Under the pieces are notes generated by a model. The model saw only the letters and a program-made list of their open reading frames with translations, did no database searches and was not told where the DNA came from. From Curvularia sp. ZM96 (Eukaryota > Ascomycota > Dothideomycetes > Pleosporales > Pleosporaceae): 64,000 nt of DNA. The translations under genes and the position numbers were made by a program. The stretch lies in the NCBI GenBank assembly GCA_022457065.1, contig JAJGBQ010000001.1:2852001-2916000 (forward strand), in the 5' to 3' direction. Numbering within the stretch: position 1 is the stretch's first letter; each line of letters opens with the position of its first letter. Positions 42,151 to 53,385 of the stretch are shown here, piece by piece.

Positions 42151-44373
42151 TCAGGGCACTGTTCCTTCCCTAGCTGCACTCGGCTGTGCGCCTTCGCCAT
42201 TGGCCGTCTTGTCCAAGTCTGCTGTCTCCGCGTCCGCGTCTGCGTCCGCGCCGACGTCGTTGCCCAGGCGCAAAAATCCATCTCTTGGGTCCGGTGCTTC
42301 CGTGCCGACCCCGGCCTCTGCACCTTGCTCTTCCACCATCCCCTCAGATAGACCCCTCTCCGTGCGTGCCTGTCCTGTCTGCTCGAGGCCTGGCTGGATC
42401 CCGTACTCGAACCGGTCGACGACTGCCTTCTCCACATGCACGCGCGGCTCCTCAATCCATTGCTTGTACTCTTTCAGAAGTGCAACCGCTCTATCGTCGT
42501 CCTTGTTGACGCACAGACGAATCAACGACTCCCAAGTCCCCCTTCGCGGTTTCATCGAGTCATTGCCTCCGGTAGACATCATCTCTTCGTAGTACAACAG
42601 TGCATCTTCCAAGTCACCGGATCGTATACACACCAGTATGAGCCGGTCGTATGTGATGCGATCAGGCTTCAGCCCAAGCTGTAGCATCTCGTTTGCCAGG
42701 AACATGGCCAGTTCCTTGCGTGCAAACTCATGACAGCCTTTGAAGAGAAGATTGAACGTGTTGGTGTTGGGTCCCGCGGGCGACACCGTGTGCAGGGCCT
42801 TGTATATCTCAATAGCCTCTTCAAGGCGTCTCAGACTTAGGCTAGCCTGGATGCATGCATTAACCGCAGCTGTGGGTACTTTACGACCAGCAGCCTCAAA
42901 GCCTTGAAGAAGCCTAAAAGCCTCCAGCGGCCGGCTGGTTCCGTCCCCAGTGTCGGTGGCCAAGTAGTGAAAAAGTGGCTGGCATGTTCCAGCGTCAACC
43001 TTGATGTTGACATCGACCATGATGAGAATGACAGATAATGCAGCTTCTAGATCATTGGCATTGAGGTGGGTAGACATGATGAGTTCGTAGTGGTGGCTTG
43101 TAAACGTGGTGTCTCTGTCCGTGAGCAGTCGAAAGACATCGGTAGCCAGTTCGACATCTCCATGGTCAGAAGCAAGGGCAAGAACGGACATGCAGGTCCC
43201 AGTGCCTGGTTTCAGGTAGCCCGGTTGGACTTGGCTCATCCACACTTTGACTGTTTCTTCGTGCTGCGCCTCATTAGTATCGTGTCTTGAGCTGAACGTG
43301 TAATGAGTTTATGGCACACATACAAGCTGTCTTTGCGCCGCAGCATCCAGTAATGCGCCCCAGAGCGCGTCGCTCGCTTTGGTCGCACCTGTCCCGCCGG
43401 TCTTGTTCAGCATGGATTCCTTGAGGCTCAAGACATAAAAAGCCTCTTCCACTTCTTGAAACTCCATCAATATCCACATGGCCTCATCGAAGACCCAGTT
43501 TTCAACACGGATGCCATTCCTCACCATGTCCTCCATCATATCTAGTGCCTGTTCAAAGTGGCGATCACGCAGCAGTCCAGCCACAACATAGTTCTGCCCA
43601 CGCCCCGACAGGGTGAGCCAGCGCGACTTCATGTACTCAAGAATCTCGGCGCGAAGGAGATAGTCGGGATGCACTGCCAGCACCTCCAACGCACACTCGC
43701 ATGCGCGAGTATCGAGCTCAATTTTGGGGTATCCATACAGAGACCCATCCGTGTCTCTCCAGAAGCCCATCTCTTCGAGTACCTTGCGCAACTTCCCCGC
43801 TGTGCCATTGCTGGAACTAACGAAGCTGTGCAGTACGGCCGTGTACATTTCCCTGTTGGGCTGCTCTCCTCTGTCCTTGATCAAGACTCTGCAAATATTC
43901 ATGACCTCGTCCCAATGGCCCTTGGCTCCTTCGGCGCGCGCATGCTCGTAGAGAACGCTAGTTGGAAGCTGTGCAAGTGGAGGCTTTGGTCGTGGACCTG
44001 GGTTGGATGGAGGATGGGACTGCTCCCCAAGGCTTTGAAGGCCGAATGGCGAAGCGCCAGCCTGCGAGAAGAAGGAGTCGTTGGCGGCGCGACATGGACT
44101 CGACAATGTGTAGGCACGTAACTGGTTGCGGGGAGTCGGTTTTCCATCTTTCTGGAATGCATTGCGCTGTGGCCGTCTAGCTGCTCGTGCTATGGTGGCA
44201 CCGGTCGCGGAATTGGCTGAAAATCCTGGGCATAGACAACGCCATAGTCCGTCGTTCACAAAAGGTCGTGGTGGCATTGGCGTTGATGTGATGCAGCCAA
44301 CCTGAACAAAGTCCGAAAGTCGAAGTGCATATGCGCCCGTGCGCAAAAGGCCTCGGTTCCGCCATGCCGTCAT
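42151..44373 (-). CDS. Pentatricopeptide-repeat protein, probably mitochondrial
   Basis: Two exons, 44373-43324 and 43263-42151, give 720 aa. The intron (donor GTATGT, branch ACTAAT, acceptor GCGCAG) joins LLDAAAQRQL to HEETVKVWMSQV. The N-terminus (MTAWRNRGLLRTGAYALRLS) is rich in Arg and lacks acids, as a mitochondrial presequence. Tandem helical repeats show PPR spacing: NREMYTAVLHSF, RDRHFEQALDMMEDMVRNGI, NTNTFNLLFKGCHEFARKELAMF, MLQLGLKPDRITYDRLILVC and SGDLEDALLYYEEMM. The Ala/Asp/Glu-rich tail is low complexity. PPR proteins act on organellar RNA processing or translation; the specific target is unknown. ATG 44373 is the first in frame. Confidence 0.85.
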
Positions 44374-44648
44374 ATCCCTGTCGCCATCCAACTACCAATG
44401 AAAAAGCATGACAGCGAATGCAAAGGATATTACTTATATGCTATACGATGAAGCACACCATTAAGAAACCCAAGATCAGGTGCGCGTCAGACTACAGAAA
44501 GGGTATATGCCGTCCGATTACCAATGCCGCCGTTTGCCATGCCTGCCGAATGCCAGCTGCGTCTACTCCGCAGTATCACAATTTCTCCCCTAAATCCCTA
44601 ATTGGACTAAGAAATACTCTAAAGAACCAAATGTATCCCACCAGCTTC

Positions 44649-46164
44649 TCATCTCCGTACCATCTGCTGGGAGAGAAGTTCGAGCACCTGTAAAGGGTCA
44701 ATAAGCATGCAATGCATGGGGGGTTGCCAAAAAGGCGAGCATACCTTTGGTGATATTATTTCCTGGTTGACCAAGTGCTTGCTCAATATCTTGACAACTT
44801 CCATCTGCTCTTCGTAGGTAAGCCCGGTGATGGCAGCCTCAATCACGCCACCAACTGTGGTGTGGTGAACAGCAATGAAACTGGAGTAGTAGAAGAAGGC
44901 GATAGATCCCATGATGAACTGGCAATCCATGCGGTCCGTCATGCCACCATGTCCAGGAATGGAGTCGCCAAAGTCTTTGATCTTGAATGTGCGCTTCAAC
45001 CCAGAGGCGAAGAAGCCACCAAAGGGGGCAATGAGTGAGGCAAAGGTTGCCAGCATGACGACGTGGAACTGGACGGGCATAATGTTGAACGTGTTGGGAA
45101 TGGGAAGGCCCTCGGGAAGAAAAGGGACGGTGTAGTTGCGGGCAATAAAGACTGGGTTTGGCTTGCACTCGAGGCCGGACCAGATGTTTGCGCCCAAGTC
45201 ATTGACGGGACAGATGAAGTACTTGTACTGGGACACAAAGTGGGTGACGCCAATGCCCCAAAGAATGGTGAAGAACCAGGCGCCAAGGAAGCCCTCCCAA
45301 GTCTTCTTGGGCGAAATTTGAATCAGGGGTGTCCTGCCAAAGGTAATTCCGCAAAGGTAGGCAAAGATGTCATTGGTGATGACCATGGAAACAGGGAGGA
45401 TAAACCAGATGAAGCCCTCAAAGATGTTGTTGATGACAAAGTGTGCCTGTCCAACAATGAGGAAGAGAGCCATGTGGGTCCATGCAAATTGGGTAAACTG
45501 AAACTTGTAGTGTCCCTTTTGGAGAGAGAAGACGAAGAAGACGAAGCCTGAGAGAGTTAGTCTGGCGCGACAGAATCAACGCAGGCAGCATACCAATAAT
45601 GTAGAGCATGAACGAGATGAAACGGTGGTGGGTAGCCAGAGGGAGCAGCAGACGGTCGACCATGAGAATGTGCTTGAAGTAGTAGATGACGCTCTCGCCG
45701 TACAAGAAGTACATGGCGGTTCCGAGAAAGTACCAGTTCAGGGACTTTGTGAAACGTAGGCTACGGGCCTTGCTGGGAACGTTTGCGATTGCAATGACCT
45801 CCTTGAAGGATATGCACTGTACGGCAGTAACCATGATGATTATAAAGAGGTGGCCGGCACCGAGAGCCCAGAAGAAGGCGGCAATCATGACGAGAGTCCA
45901 TATGGTGCGGGTAATGAAGTTTGCCTTCTTCTTCTCATACTCGGATTGGGGTGGTTGTTCGGAGGCCTAATCTAGTCAGCTTGCGGAGGGCATGGCGGGG
46001 ACACAACGAGCGAGGGAGCGTACCGGGGGCGCGGGCTCCTCCTTGATCGTCGGACTGCCTGGGTCGCTGAACTCGGACATGCTCTGCGAGGGCCTACGGG
46101 TGCGTCCATTGCTGGCACTGCGCACCTGGTGCTGGAACTTGACGTCCTTTCTGGGACGCGCCAT
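44649..46164 (-). CDS. CDS1: Phosphatidate cytidylyltransferase (CDP-diacylglycerol synthase)
   Basis: ER membrane enzyme that converts phosphatidic acid and CTP to CDP-diacylglycerol for phosphatidylinositol, phosphatidylserine and cardiolipin synthesis. Four exons, 46164-46024, 45966-45594, 45547-44745 and 44687-44649, give 451 aa. The last exon is only 13 codons. The PROSITE-type signature is complete: SGLKRTFKIKDFGDSIPGHGGMTDRMDCQ near residues 355-385. Several hydrophobic helices precede it (WTLVMIAAFFWALGAGHLFIIIMV, NNIFEGFIWFILPVSMVITNDIFAYLCG), and SPKKTWEGFLGAWFFT is also family-typical. The N-terminal 50 residues are polar and cytosolic. It is divergent from uvsD, with about 350 bp between the starts. 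Confidence 0.95.
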
Positions 46165-46512
46165 GACGAGCGCAGACGGGGGTTGAGTGAGAGGTGGCAG
46201 CGTGAGGCGGGCGCGGACGGGTTTTGGTACTAGTTGTTAGTTGTAGCAATAGCAGCCGTGGTGGTAAGGTGGTGGTGGTGATGCGACGGCGGGGTGGTGG
46301 GCAGGGCGCAGTGGTGAGCCAGCCGTGCGAGGGAGTGTTTAACTAGGCAGGCTGTGAAATTGCGGACAAGTCGAAGCGGACAGACGTCATGCTTCCTCCG
46401 CTTAGCGACCCGCCGCCATGTCTCTCTGCCCAACCAACACCAAACAAACGCGTCGCGCTGCACCGCCATTGGGACATGCCCACCCACGCCCGCCTCGATT
46501 TATGGAGCCACC
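46165..46512. promoter_or_regulatory. Shared divergent promoter, CDS1 and uvsD
   Basis: 348 bp between two divergent start codons. It includes a GGTGGT-rich stretch near 46255-46310. Any regulatory element here could act on both genes. Confidence 0.6.
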
Positions 46513-48888
46513 ATGGCCGACCAGGACGACGATGACTTTGATTTCGACGACGACGACCTAGACGACCTGCCCGCAAATGCCCTGGAGCACCTGGAGGCAA
46601 ATGCCTACCGCGCTACACAGCAGCCCCGGACACAGACACAGCCGGCTCCAGAATCCGATTATGGCCTTGACGACGGCGAGGAAGTCGTCAACCTGAACGA
46701 TGCCTCCGGTCTGCCGCGCGCTTCGCCCTGGGTGGTGACGGTCCCACAGCACGCACAGCCCCAGAGAGACTACGCCAACGAATACGACTACGACTACCAA
46801 CAGAATGGCGGCGATGACAGTTACAATGACTATGCCGCTGCCGCCGGGCCTGGCGACTATAGTCAAGGCGGTGCTGGTGCTGACAACCAGACGGTCCACC
46901 ACGACTACGTGAACGTGCAAGAGCCGCCACGGCCCTCGCAGGCTGACCCCCACCAGCTGCTCCAGCGCATCAAAAAGGTGCGATGCCCACGCTGTACAAC
47001 CCGCGCGTCCTCACCTTGCTGATCATCGCAGTTGGAGCAAGAAAAGGCGCGCCAGAAGAAAGAGGCCGAAGAGCTCAAGGACAAACTGCAGACCAGGGCA
47101 GGCGAGGCCGATATTCTTCGACGACGCCACGATGCTGAAAACCGACGGTATGAGCGCCAGCTGGCAGACCAGCAACAGCAGCATGGATCTGAGCTGGCTA
47201 AGCTGCGCGCCGAAATGGACAAGTTACGCCGCGAGGCCGAGTCAGCCCAGACGGACAGCATGTTCAACCAATACGAGGCCCGAGAGGCCGGCATCCCACG
47301 AAGAACAGCGAGAATTGTGCCCTCAAGACCAAAGCCGCCTCCGCCATCTGTCAGTCCAGCAGGCACGCCCAGGAGAGAGCAAAAGACCAGAGGTCCGCTC
47401 GGCGATGGCTTCGACGATGACGATATGGTAATGGCATCACCGTCCAAGCACCGCGATAAATCAAAGACTGCTACGCCCCGACAGGCTGGCAAGCGGAAAC
47501 GGCAGGCTATAGATCAAAGCCCCGTACCGTTGCCAGCACTGCAGCTGAGCGAACCGCGTAGTAGGCCCAAGGAGCGAGAGCCAGCACCAGTGCTCGGAGA
47601 CAAGATAGACGCTGCATTACTACAGCACTTTAGGCGGGAAGACCGTCGATTTGCCCTGCTGCACCGCCTGCTTTCTCATCCGTCTTCCAAGGACACTGAC
47701 CGTGTACTCGAAGCACTGACAAAGTATGCGTTTCCTTCCAACACCACCAAAAAGCTGTCGTCTATCGTGTACGATGCACTAGCAAACATGGCACCCAACG
47801 ATGTCCATGACTTGGCCCTGCACATGTGCCATGTTTTTCTCGATCTCTGGAAACGTTGTCAAAATGAAAAGTACTATGCCCCCACCTCACTGATCCTCGA
47901 TGCGCTGCATTTCATCCTTGCATGCGAGCCAGCCGACACTGCTGTCAAGATTACTGAACGTGTTGTTCCACTCATCATTGCTTTTGTCGATCTTGTTGCT
48001 GACCCCATTTCCAAGGCGGCCAAGGGCGGCGACAAAGCAATTGCAGACCTTTACTCGTCAAAACAGCGCCGAATTGCCGCCTCTATTGACGCCGAGGATT
48101 GCCTTGAGCTGCTGTATCTGGTGGCAAGCAGTTGCCTGTCCTCATCGGATCCTGGGGCCATAGTCCGCCTGTGGCAAGCAATACCCTCCAGTTTCGCCAT
48201 CATGCTGCTAGTCAAAGAGCAACCTCTGGTACAGATAAACCTCATGTTACGCATACTCAGCACGTCCGTACTTCCCACTTCAGTTGGACCCATCACACCT
48301 GGAGACCCCGCTCCAGAGAGCCAAACAAACAATGAAGACGCTCTTATCAACCGTCTGACCAACCTCTTCACCGAGCGGCCCCAGCCTGTGCCAGACCCCT
48401 CCGCATCACCCGACTCAATAGACCCAGTCCCCGAGATCGACCTATGGAACCTGCGCCTTCTTGTCCTCTCGGTACTCACCCAGTTTTCCCTTTCTGAGCA
48501 CGGCTCCAGTCGCCTGGCACAAAACCGGCTCTGCATTGGCAGACTAATCAAGTACCTCGACCACTGCATAACCAGCTTGTACCGCCACCCAGTCGCCCCG
48601 ACGCAGGACCACAAGGTAGATTCTATTAACGCAACTATGAAGCTTATCTACCATGTCGCCACGTCCAACCCTGATTTTGATATGAAGAGCAAGCTGGTCA
48701 ATACGCTCGGTGGACAACACGCCTACCTTGTTGCGCTGACACGTCTGGCGTTCAGTGAGGGCTTAGTCTTAGAGGCGGGCATTGAGGACGAGGTGGTTAA
48801 TATGGCACATGATATTTTGGATGAGGGTTTGAGCATGGAGGAAGGCGATGCGTTTGGTAAGGTGTTCAGCAGCGCCAGTACGGCATGA
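46513..48888 (+). CDS. uvsD: DNA damage checkpoint protein UvsD/Rad26 (ATRIP homologue)
   Basis: Regulatory partner of the ATR-type kinase (UvsB/Rad3) that recruits it to RPA-coated single-stranded DNA. Two exons, 46513-46977 and 47032-48888, give 773 aa. The N-terminus is an acidic run (DQDDDDFDFDDDDLDDLP) that resembles the RPA-binding acidic patch of ATRIP. A long coiled coil crosses the splice site (LLQRIKKLEQEKARQKKEAEELKDKL and onward to about residue 245). Basic nuclear-signal-like stretches (GKRKRQ) follow. The C-terminal 500 residues form a helical-repeat domain (LLSHPSSKDTDRVLEALTKYAF, DVHDLALHMCHVFLDLWKRC) typical of fungal Rad26. An upstream ATG in the same frame at 46354 would add low-complexity residues and is less likely. 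Confidence 0.85.
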
Positions 48889-49516
48889 GACTTGATTTTG
48901 TATCCTCTTTCTCCGCTGGATAGATCTGCTTGCGTGATGAAACTTACGAATGGTAGTCTGGGTTCAGACATGTCTGTATAGCGCCGAACAAAGTGATATA
49001 GATTTCACAAGCATACATGACAACGAAGCAAACTGCATAACAAAAATGCACCATGTAGAAACAACCCATGCATTGTTACTATTCCCTACATCCAATACAT
49101 CCGACTATTCAGCGCTACTTGTAACTAAGCTGTTTTTCTTTTTCTGATATGTTCTCCAAACGCTAGTACTTGCAATTCTGTACTCCTCGGCGAACCGATA
49201 AATTGGTCCCTTTAGTACCATGAAACCGTATCCCTATGTCATCACAGCAAAGAAAAAAAAGTGTTCAGAAAACCTTGTCATATACAAAGGGGGCGAAATG
49301 TCGCTGCTTAAATATGACCTTCCTAATGTCCCCAGTTTGGTCCAGTGTCAAGGTGTGATGCATGCATTCAACTGAGTAAAGTGGCCAAACGGCTAAGATG
49401 CCAGTGTATACATGCCAGTGTGGTATGGTGCTTCCAAAGCGTAGAAGTGTGAAGAAAAGGTGCTGTATGTATCCGTGTTATGCACGTAATCGCAACCGTA
49501 ACAAAACGCTATACGC
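48889..49516. other. Convergent 3' region, uvsD and Kre6/Skn1 gene
   Basis: About 630 bp of AT-rich sequence between facing genes. No supported gene. Confidence 0.65.
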
Positions 49517-51846
49517 TCAACAGTCGCTGTTGAGTTTGTGCTTTGGCCAGGGATAACCTGTCTGGTCCCATAACTGTTACACATCAGCTACAGCACTCCC
49601 CGAAGTTATCAGGGAGCTCAAAGACATACCGTATAATTAGCGTTCGTATACGCCTTCGGGTGCTTCTTGATATACTCGGTCGTCTCATAGCCTGGCGGAT
49701 CGCACGTGACCATCTCTTCGCCTCTTTTCTGATACCATCGCACATAGTCAACGTGCAGTGTGGTTGGGAAGACCAGGTTCTTCCAGTCAATGTAGGTCCA
49801 GGAGTTGCTGAAACCAAGGTTGAGGATCAGCGACATGGGCTCCTCTGATATCTGCCGGGCTTGGATGTTGCCGTTGGGTCCGATTGCGCGGCCATCCAGA
49901 TGGAACATGGTCTGGTCGGCTACTTTCCAGACGACATATGCGTCCTTGCCGAACCCAGGTTTGTACTCAAAGGAGAATCGCTGGTATTGATTGTTGTCGA
50001 ACCAGTTTCTGTTAAGCGTTGTGGTCGCTGAGATGGCCTGCTGGAACGGACCACCGGTGTAGGTGTTCAATCCACCCAATCGTAAATCTGGAAACGCCGT
50101 GAAATTGTAATTCGGGTAGTAGTTGATGTCAAATGGAGCAACTTGATAGCTTTGCGTTGCTATAGGTAATGCGTCTGGTCCAGGGTAGCCTGGGAAAGCT
50201 CCTACTTCGATAATGTCGATTTCAGGCGCGCCTCTGCCGGTTCCGGGAGTGGGATGGTCTTCGCCCGGGCAGGTGCACGATGGCAGTCGTTGGCCAGGCA
50301 AGTGAGACAAGCCGTCAGGGCTAGACTGGTTGGGTGTGATGCCGACATCGCAAGCTTGGTAGGTGTAGGGCCACAGTCCGTCCGTTGTGCTGAGATAGCC
50401 TGGACGACCGAGATTTCCCATTGTCCACGCTCCAGGCCAGAGTCCTTGCACGCCCGCTGGTCCGGGAAAAGACACAGAAACCTCGAATATGCCACCCTTG
50501 AAGCACAGTTGGTTCCAGCTGTTCAGCATACCCGACCGAAACTTGAGCCCGTGGTTGAAAAACTCTTCCAAGCGTATCTGAAGCGACCCATTACGTGTAG
50601 TCACAGCGTCCGGGTCGTACCATTCTAGGTCCTGCGTGGCTCCGTACCAGATGTCGGGAGCGAAGAAGTAAGGATCGTCGCCTTCGTAAAATGACCGACC
50701 ATCGTCGTTGAATTCGTCACTAAATACCAGAACATACTCATCACCAAATGCACCCTTTCTCGTTTTCACAGACTGGGGTGTATCGGGGTCGACCAGACCT
50801 CTTCTCATGTTCTCTAACAGTGGATATCTCTTATGATTTACTGTGGCCCAGGTCTGTGGTGCCCAGTTGGGAAACATGTTGATTGGCACACCATATGCTG
50901 AATTGTAATTGATGAGACCAACGGCGGAGAGCACAGGGAGCCCGACAAATATAAACATCAGGCCAGATATCATGACAATTAGTCCAACAGTGGAAGCGAT
51001 GCTCTCCTTTGTAAGATGGTCGCTTATCTTTGGTCTGAACCGGACGTCGTCGTCTTCGCGAGGCATGTGCATTTCGTCATCCGCCTCGGCTTGGTCACAT
51101 ACCAGTGGCCATGTTGCCATGTCTTTGTCCTCGTAGGGCGCAATCAAGCGGTCATCCACAAAAGAAGCATTCTTCTCCGCATCGTACAAGTTGTGTGACT
51201 CTTGTTGAACAGCTGTCTCGGAGGATGCTGGTGTAAGAAAGGGATTCAAGGATGACCCTCGCGGTGGAGGCGTAGTCGCAGGCGGGGTGACGGTGAGCTT
51301 GAACTGGGCAGGCCTTTCTGAAGAAGCTCTACGGCCTTGATTGGGAGTACTGGCACAGTCTGAGAAGGGCTTGAAGTAGCGGGTGTAGTCTATGCCCAAG
51401 TCATTTACAGTGATTGGCGTGGCAGGACAACGCGGTGTCGGATTATGCAGGTCTGGTGTACTTGTGCTCTGTGCTCGCAAGTAAGGGCGAGGTGGAGGTC
51501 TTGGGTGAGGTCGTCCTCTGGTTGTTTGTGTGCGACCATTGTCGGCCTGCATCTCGTTGCTTGACTGCGTTTGGTTTCCTGGAGAGGATCCATGGCCTGC
51601 TGATGTTGCCCTTGCAGGGTTGAGCGGCGATGAGACAAATGGTGCAAAGGGCAAAGGCGACGAGGATATTCCTACCGAAACCGAGTTGCTGTGACTAGGT
51701 GTTGCTCTCTCACTTGTGCCGTTACTGGGCGACGCTACCTCCTTGCCCACACCAGGTGATTGTGTGAGCTGCTCAGTGTTCTGTGCTGACTGACCGTCGC
51801 TTGATTCCGACAAGACGGACGAAGCATCTTCTGGCATGAATGACAT
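49517..51846 (-). CDS. SKN1: Kre6/Skn1 beta-1,6-glucan synthesis protein
   Basis: Type II membrane glycoprotein needed for beta-1,6-glucan in the cell wall. Two exons, 51846-49630 and 49573-49517, give 757 aa. The long Ser/Thr/Pro-rich cytosolic N-terminus is followed by one transmembrane helix (residues about 280-310, VGLIVMISGLMFIFVGLPVLSAVGLI) and a lumenal GH16-like domain: EYVLVFSDEFNDDGRSF, LQIRLEEFFNHGLKFRSGMLNSWN, WPGAWTMGNLGRPGY, the catalytic-type EIDIIEVGAFPG (about 540) and the family-specific KHPKAYTNANYT. The final 18 residues (LWDQTGYPWPKHKLNSDC) come from the small second exon, with the terminal Cys conserved in the family; unspliced, the frame would end at VCL. Kre6 and Skn1 cannot be told apart here. 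Confidence 0.93.
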
Positions 51847-52549
51847 GGTGAATCGATGGCGTTGGCCCTGTGGTTTACCCCACAGCTCGCCCTACGTGGT
51901 ACAGCCCGTGCGAGTTGCAGCAATGGCTCTCGGTGTTGATATCGACTGAGCTATCCTGTACGAGTAAGGTGAAAGAGTGGCAGTCGTAAATCAATGTGGA
52001 AAAAGTGCTGTGTGTGTTGTGCAAAGGTAAATGGTGGCTGGGTGGCTTTGCTGCCGTGTTACCTACCGGGAAGAGGCTGCGTATGAGAGCAGCGAGCAAC
52101 TCATGAAGCGGAGATGGGGAGTACGTGGTAGTTAACGTCGGGTAGCGAAGGGATACAGGCCCAAAAAAAAGAAGCTGTGAGGAGGCAGCGCGCGTGAGTA
52201 GCGATGTGGGTCTGGCAAGCGCGTCGAGCGTTTGAGTGGCGAGGCTGATCGCGGCAGTGAAAGTGAAGACAAGGCGAGGAATGGCGTAGAGGCAAGAATG
52301 TCCGCTCGCGCCTTGTGCTTTCCCTGGCTGTCACTGCACGAGCAAGTGCTAGCCCAAACAGCTCACCACAAATCTGCATCGAAATACATTCTCTACTGCC
52401 AGTTCATTGACAAGGTTCCCAGCATGGGCACACTACTGTATCTCTTGCGCTACACATACACAGCCGATTGGAGACGCACGCTACACAACGAAGCGACGTA
52501 CAAGCGGTTACGGCCATTCTATATGCATTTCCGCAAGCCTTGTACATGG
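51847..52549. other. Region between THI80 and the Kre6/Skn1 gene
   Basis: 700 bp with both genes on the minus strand. Holds the glucan gene promoter; nothing else supported. Confidence 0.6.
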
Positions 52550-53385
52550 CTACGACAAGTTCAACGGCGCGATCTCTATTGTGAAAAGTATGGGTGCGTC
52601 AGTCTCTATCTTGACACTATCTGCTTTGACATGGTTGCTAGTGCTCACTTGCCCGCCCATGTGCGTAGGCCACTGTTTGACGTCCCATTCCAGTCCCTGA
52701 GTCGAGATGGTCGCTGGGCCGTATACAGGAACGAGTCCTACATTCTCCGTGAAGACGCTGCTCTTCCGTAATCCCTTGAGGACCGTTTCCTTGGCCCGCA
52801 GAATCAGCGATAGACTGGATTCTGAAAAGAGCCACAAGCGGAGATTAGGGTGTTTGGTCTCTTCTCTGATCATTTCGTGCAAGAGTCCCAGCCCTTGGTC
52901 GACGCGTCCGCCCAGCGTACCAAGGACAAGGACATCTCGCACAGCCGACGACGAGACACGCGATGAGATTTTCTGCATGCATTTTCCAAAATCTGTGCTG
53001 TCTTGATCGCCATCTCGTGACACTGCGACCCCTTGGCCATGGTAATAATCACGAACATCATTGCGCAACGAGTCCAAGTCTCCGTGGACTATGTCAGGGA
53101 GCTGCCCAGGTCAGCGAATGTACAGTGGCTCGAGTTCTCGCATCTACTTACGTACCGCTCGCGTTGGTCTGCCAGTTCTCCCTCGAACATGTCAAAAAGC
53201 CTGTTTGCACCACCGTCTGCGCACACCCGGTAGCCAGTATGCTTCCAGAGATGCGAGAAGGCACTGAAATGCGCTATTGGCTGGTTCAGGATGAGCAGGT
53301 CTGGCGGGGTAGATGATGCTTCAGGATGCTCCTCTTCCACGAGAAACCTCCCAGGTAGTAGCTCCCTGCTTTCGCTTTGACTCAT
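52550..53385 (-). CDS. THI80: Thiamin pyrophosphokinase
   Basis: Transfers pyrophosphate from ATP to thiamin to make thiamin diphosphate; cytosolic. Two exons, 53385-53152 and 53101-52550, give 261 aa. Motifs: DLLILNQPI, CADGGANRLFD, RERY-LPDIVHGDLDSLR (the splice falls within it), DQDSTDFGKCM, VLVLGTLGGRVDQGLGLLHEM and the C-terminal QGLEWDVKQWPTHMGGQVSTSNHV, ending in PILFTIEIA. Both the GTAAGT (used) and an overlapping GTACGT donor exist at 53151-53155; only the former keeps the frame. An in-frame ATG at 53502 would add unconserved residues. Confidence 0.93.

Noticed and set aside
52232..52771. 179-codon plus-strand frame
   Set aside because: Overlaps the conserved C-terminal exon of THI80 on the other strand; no motif.
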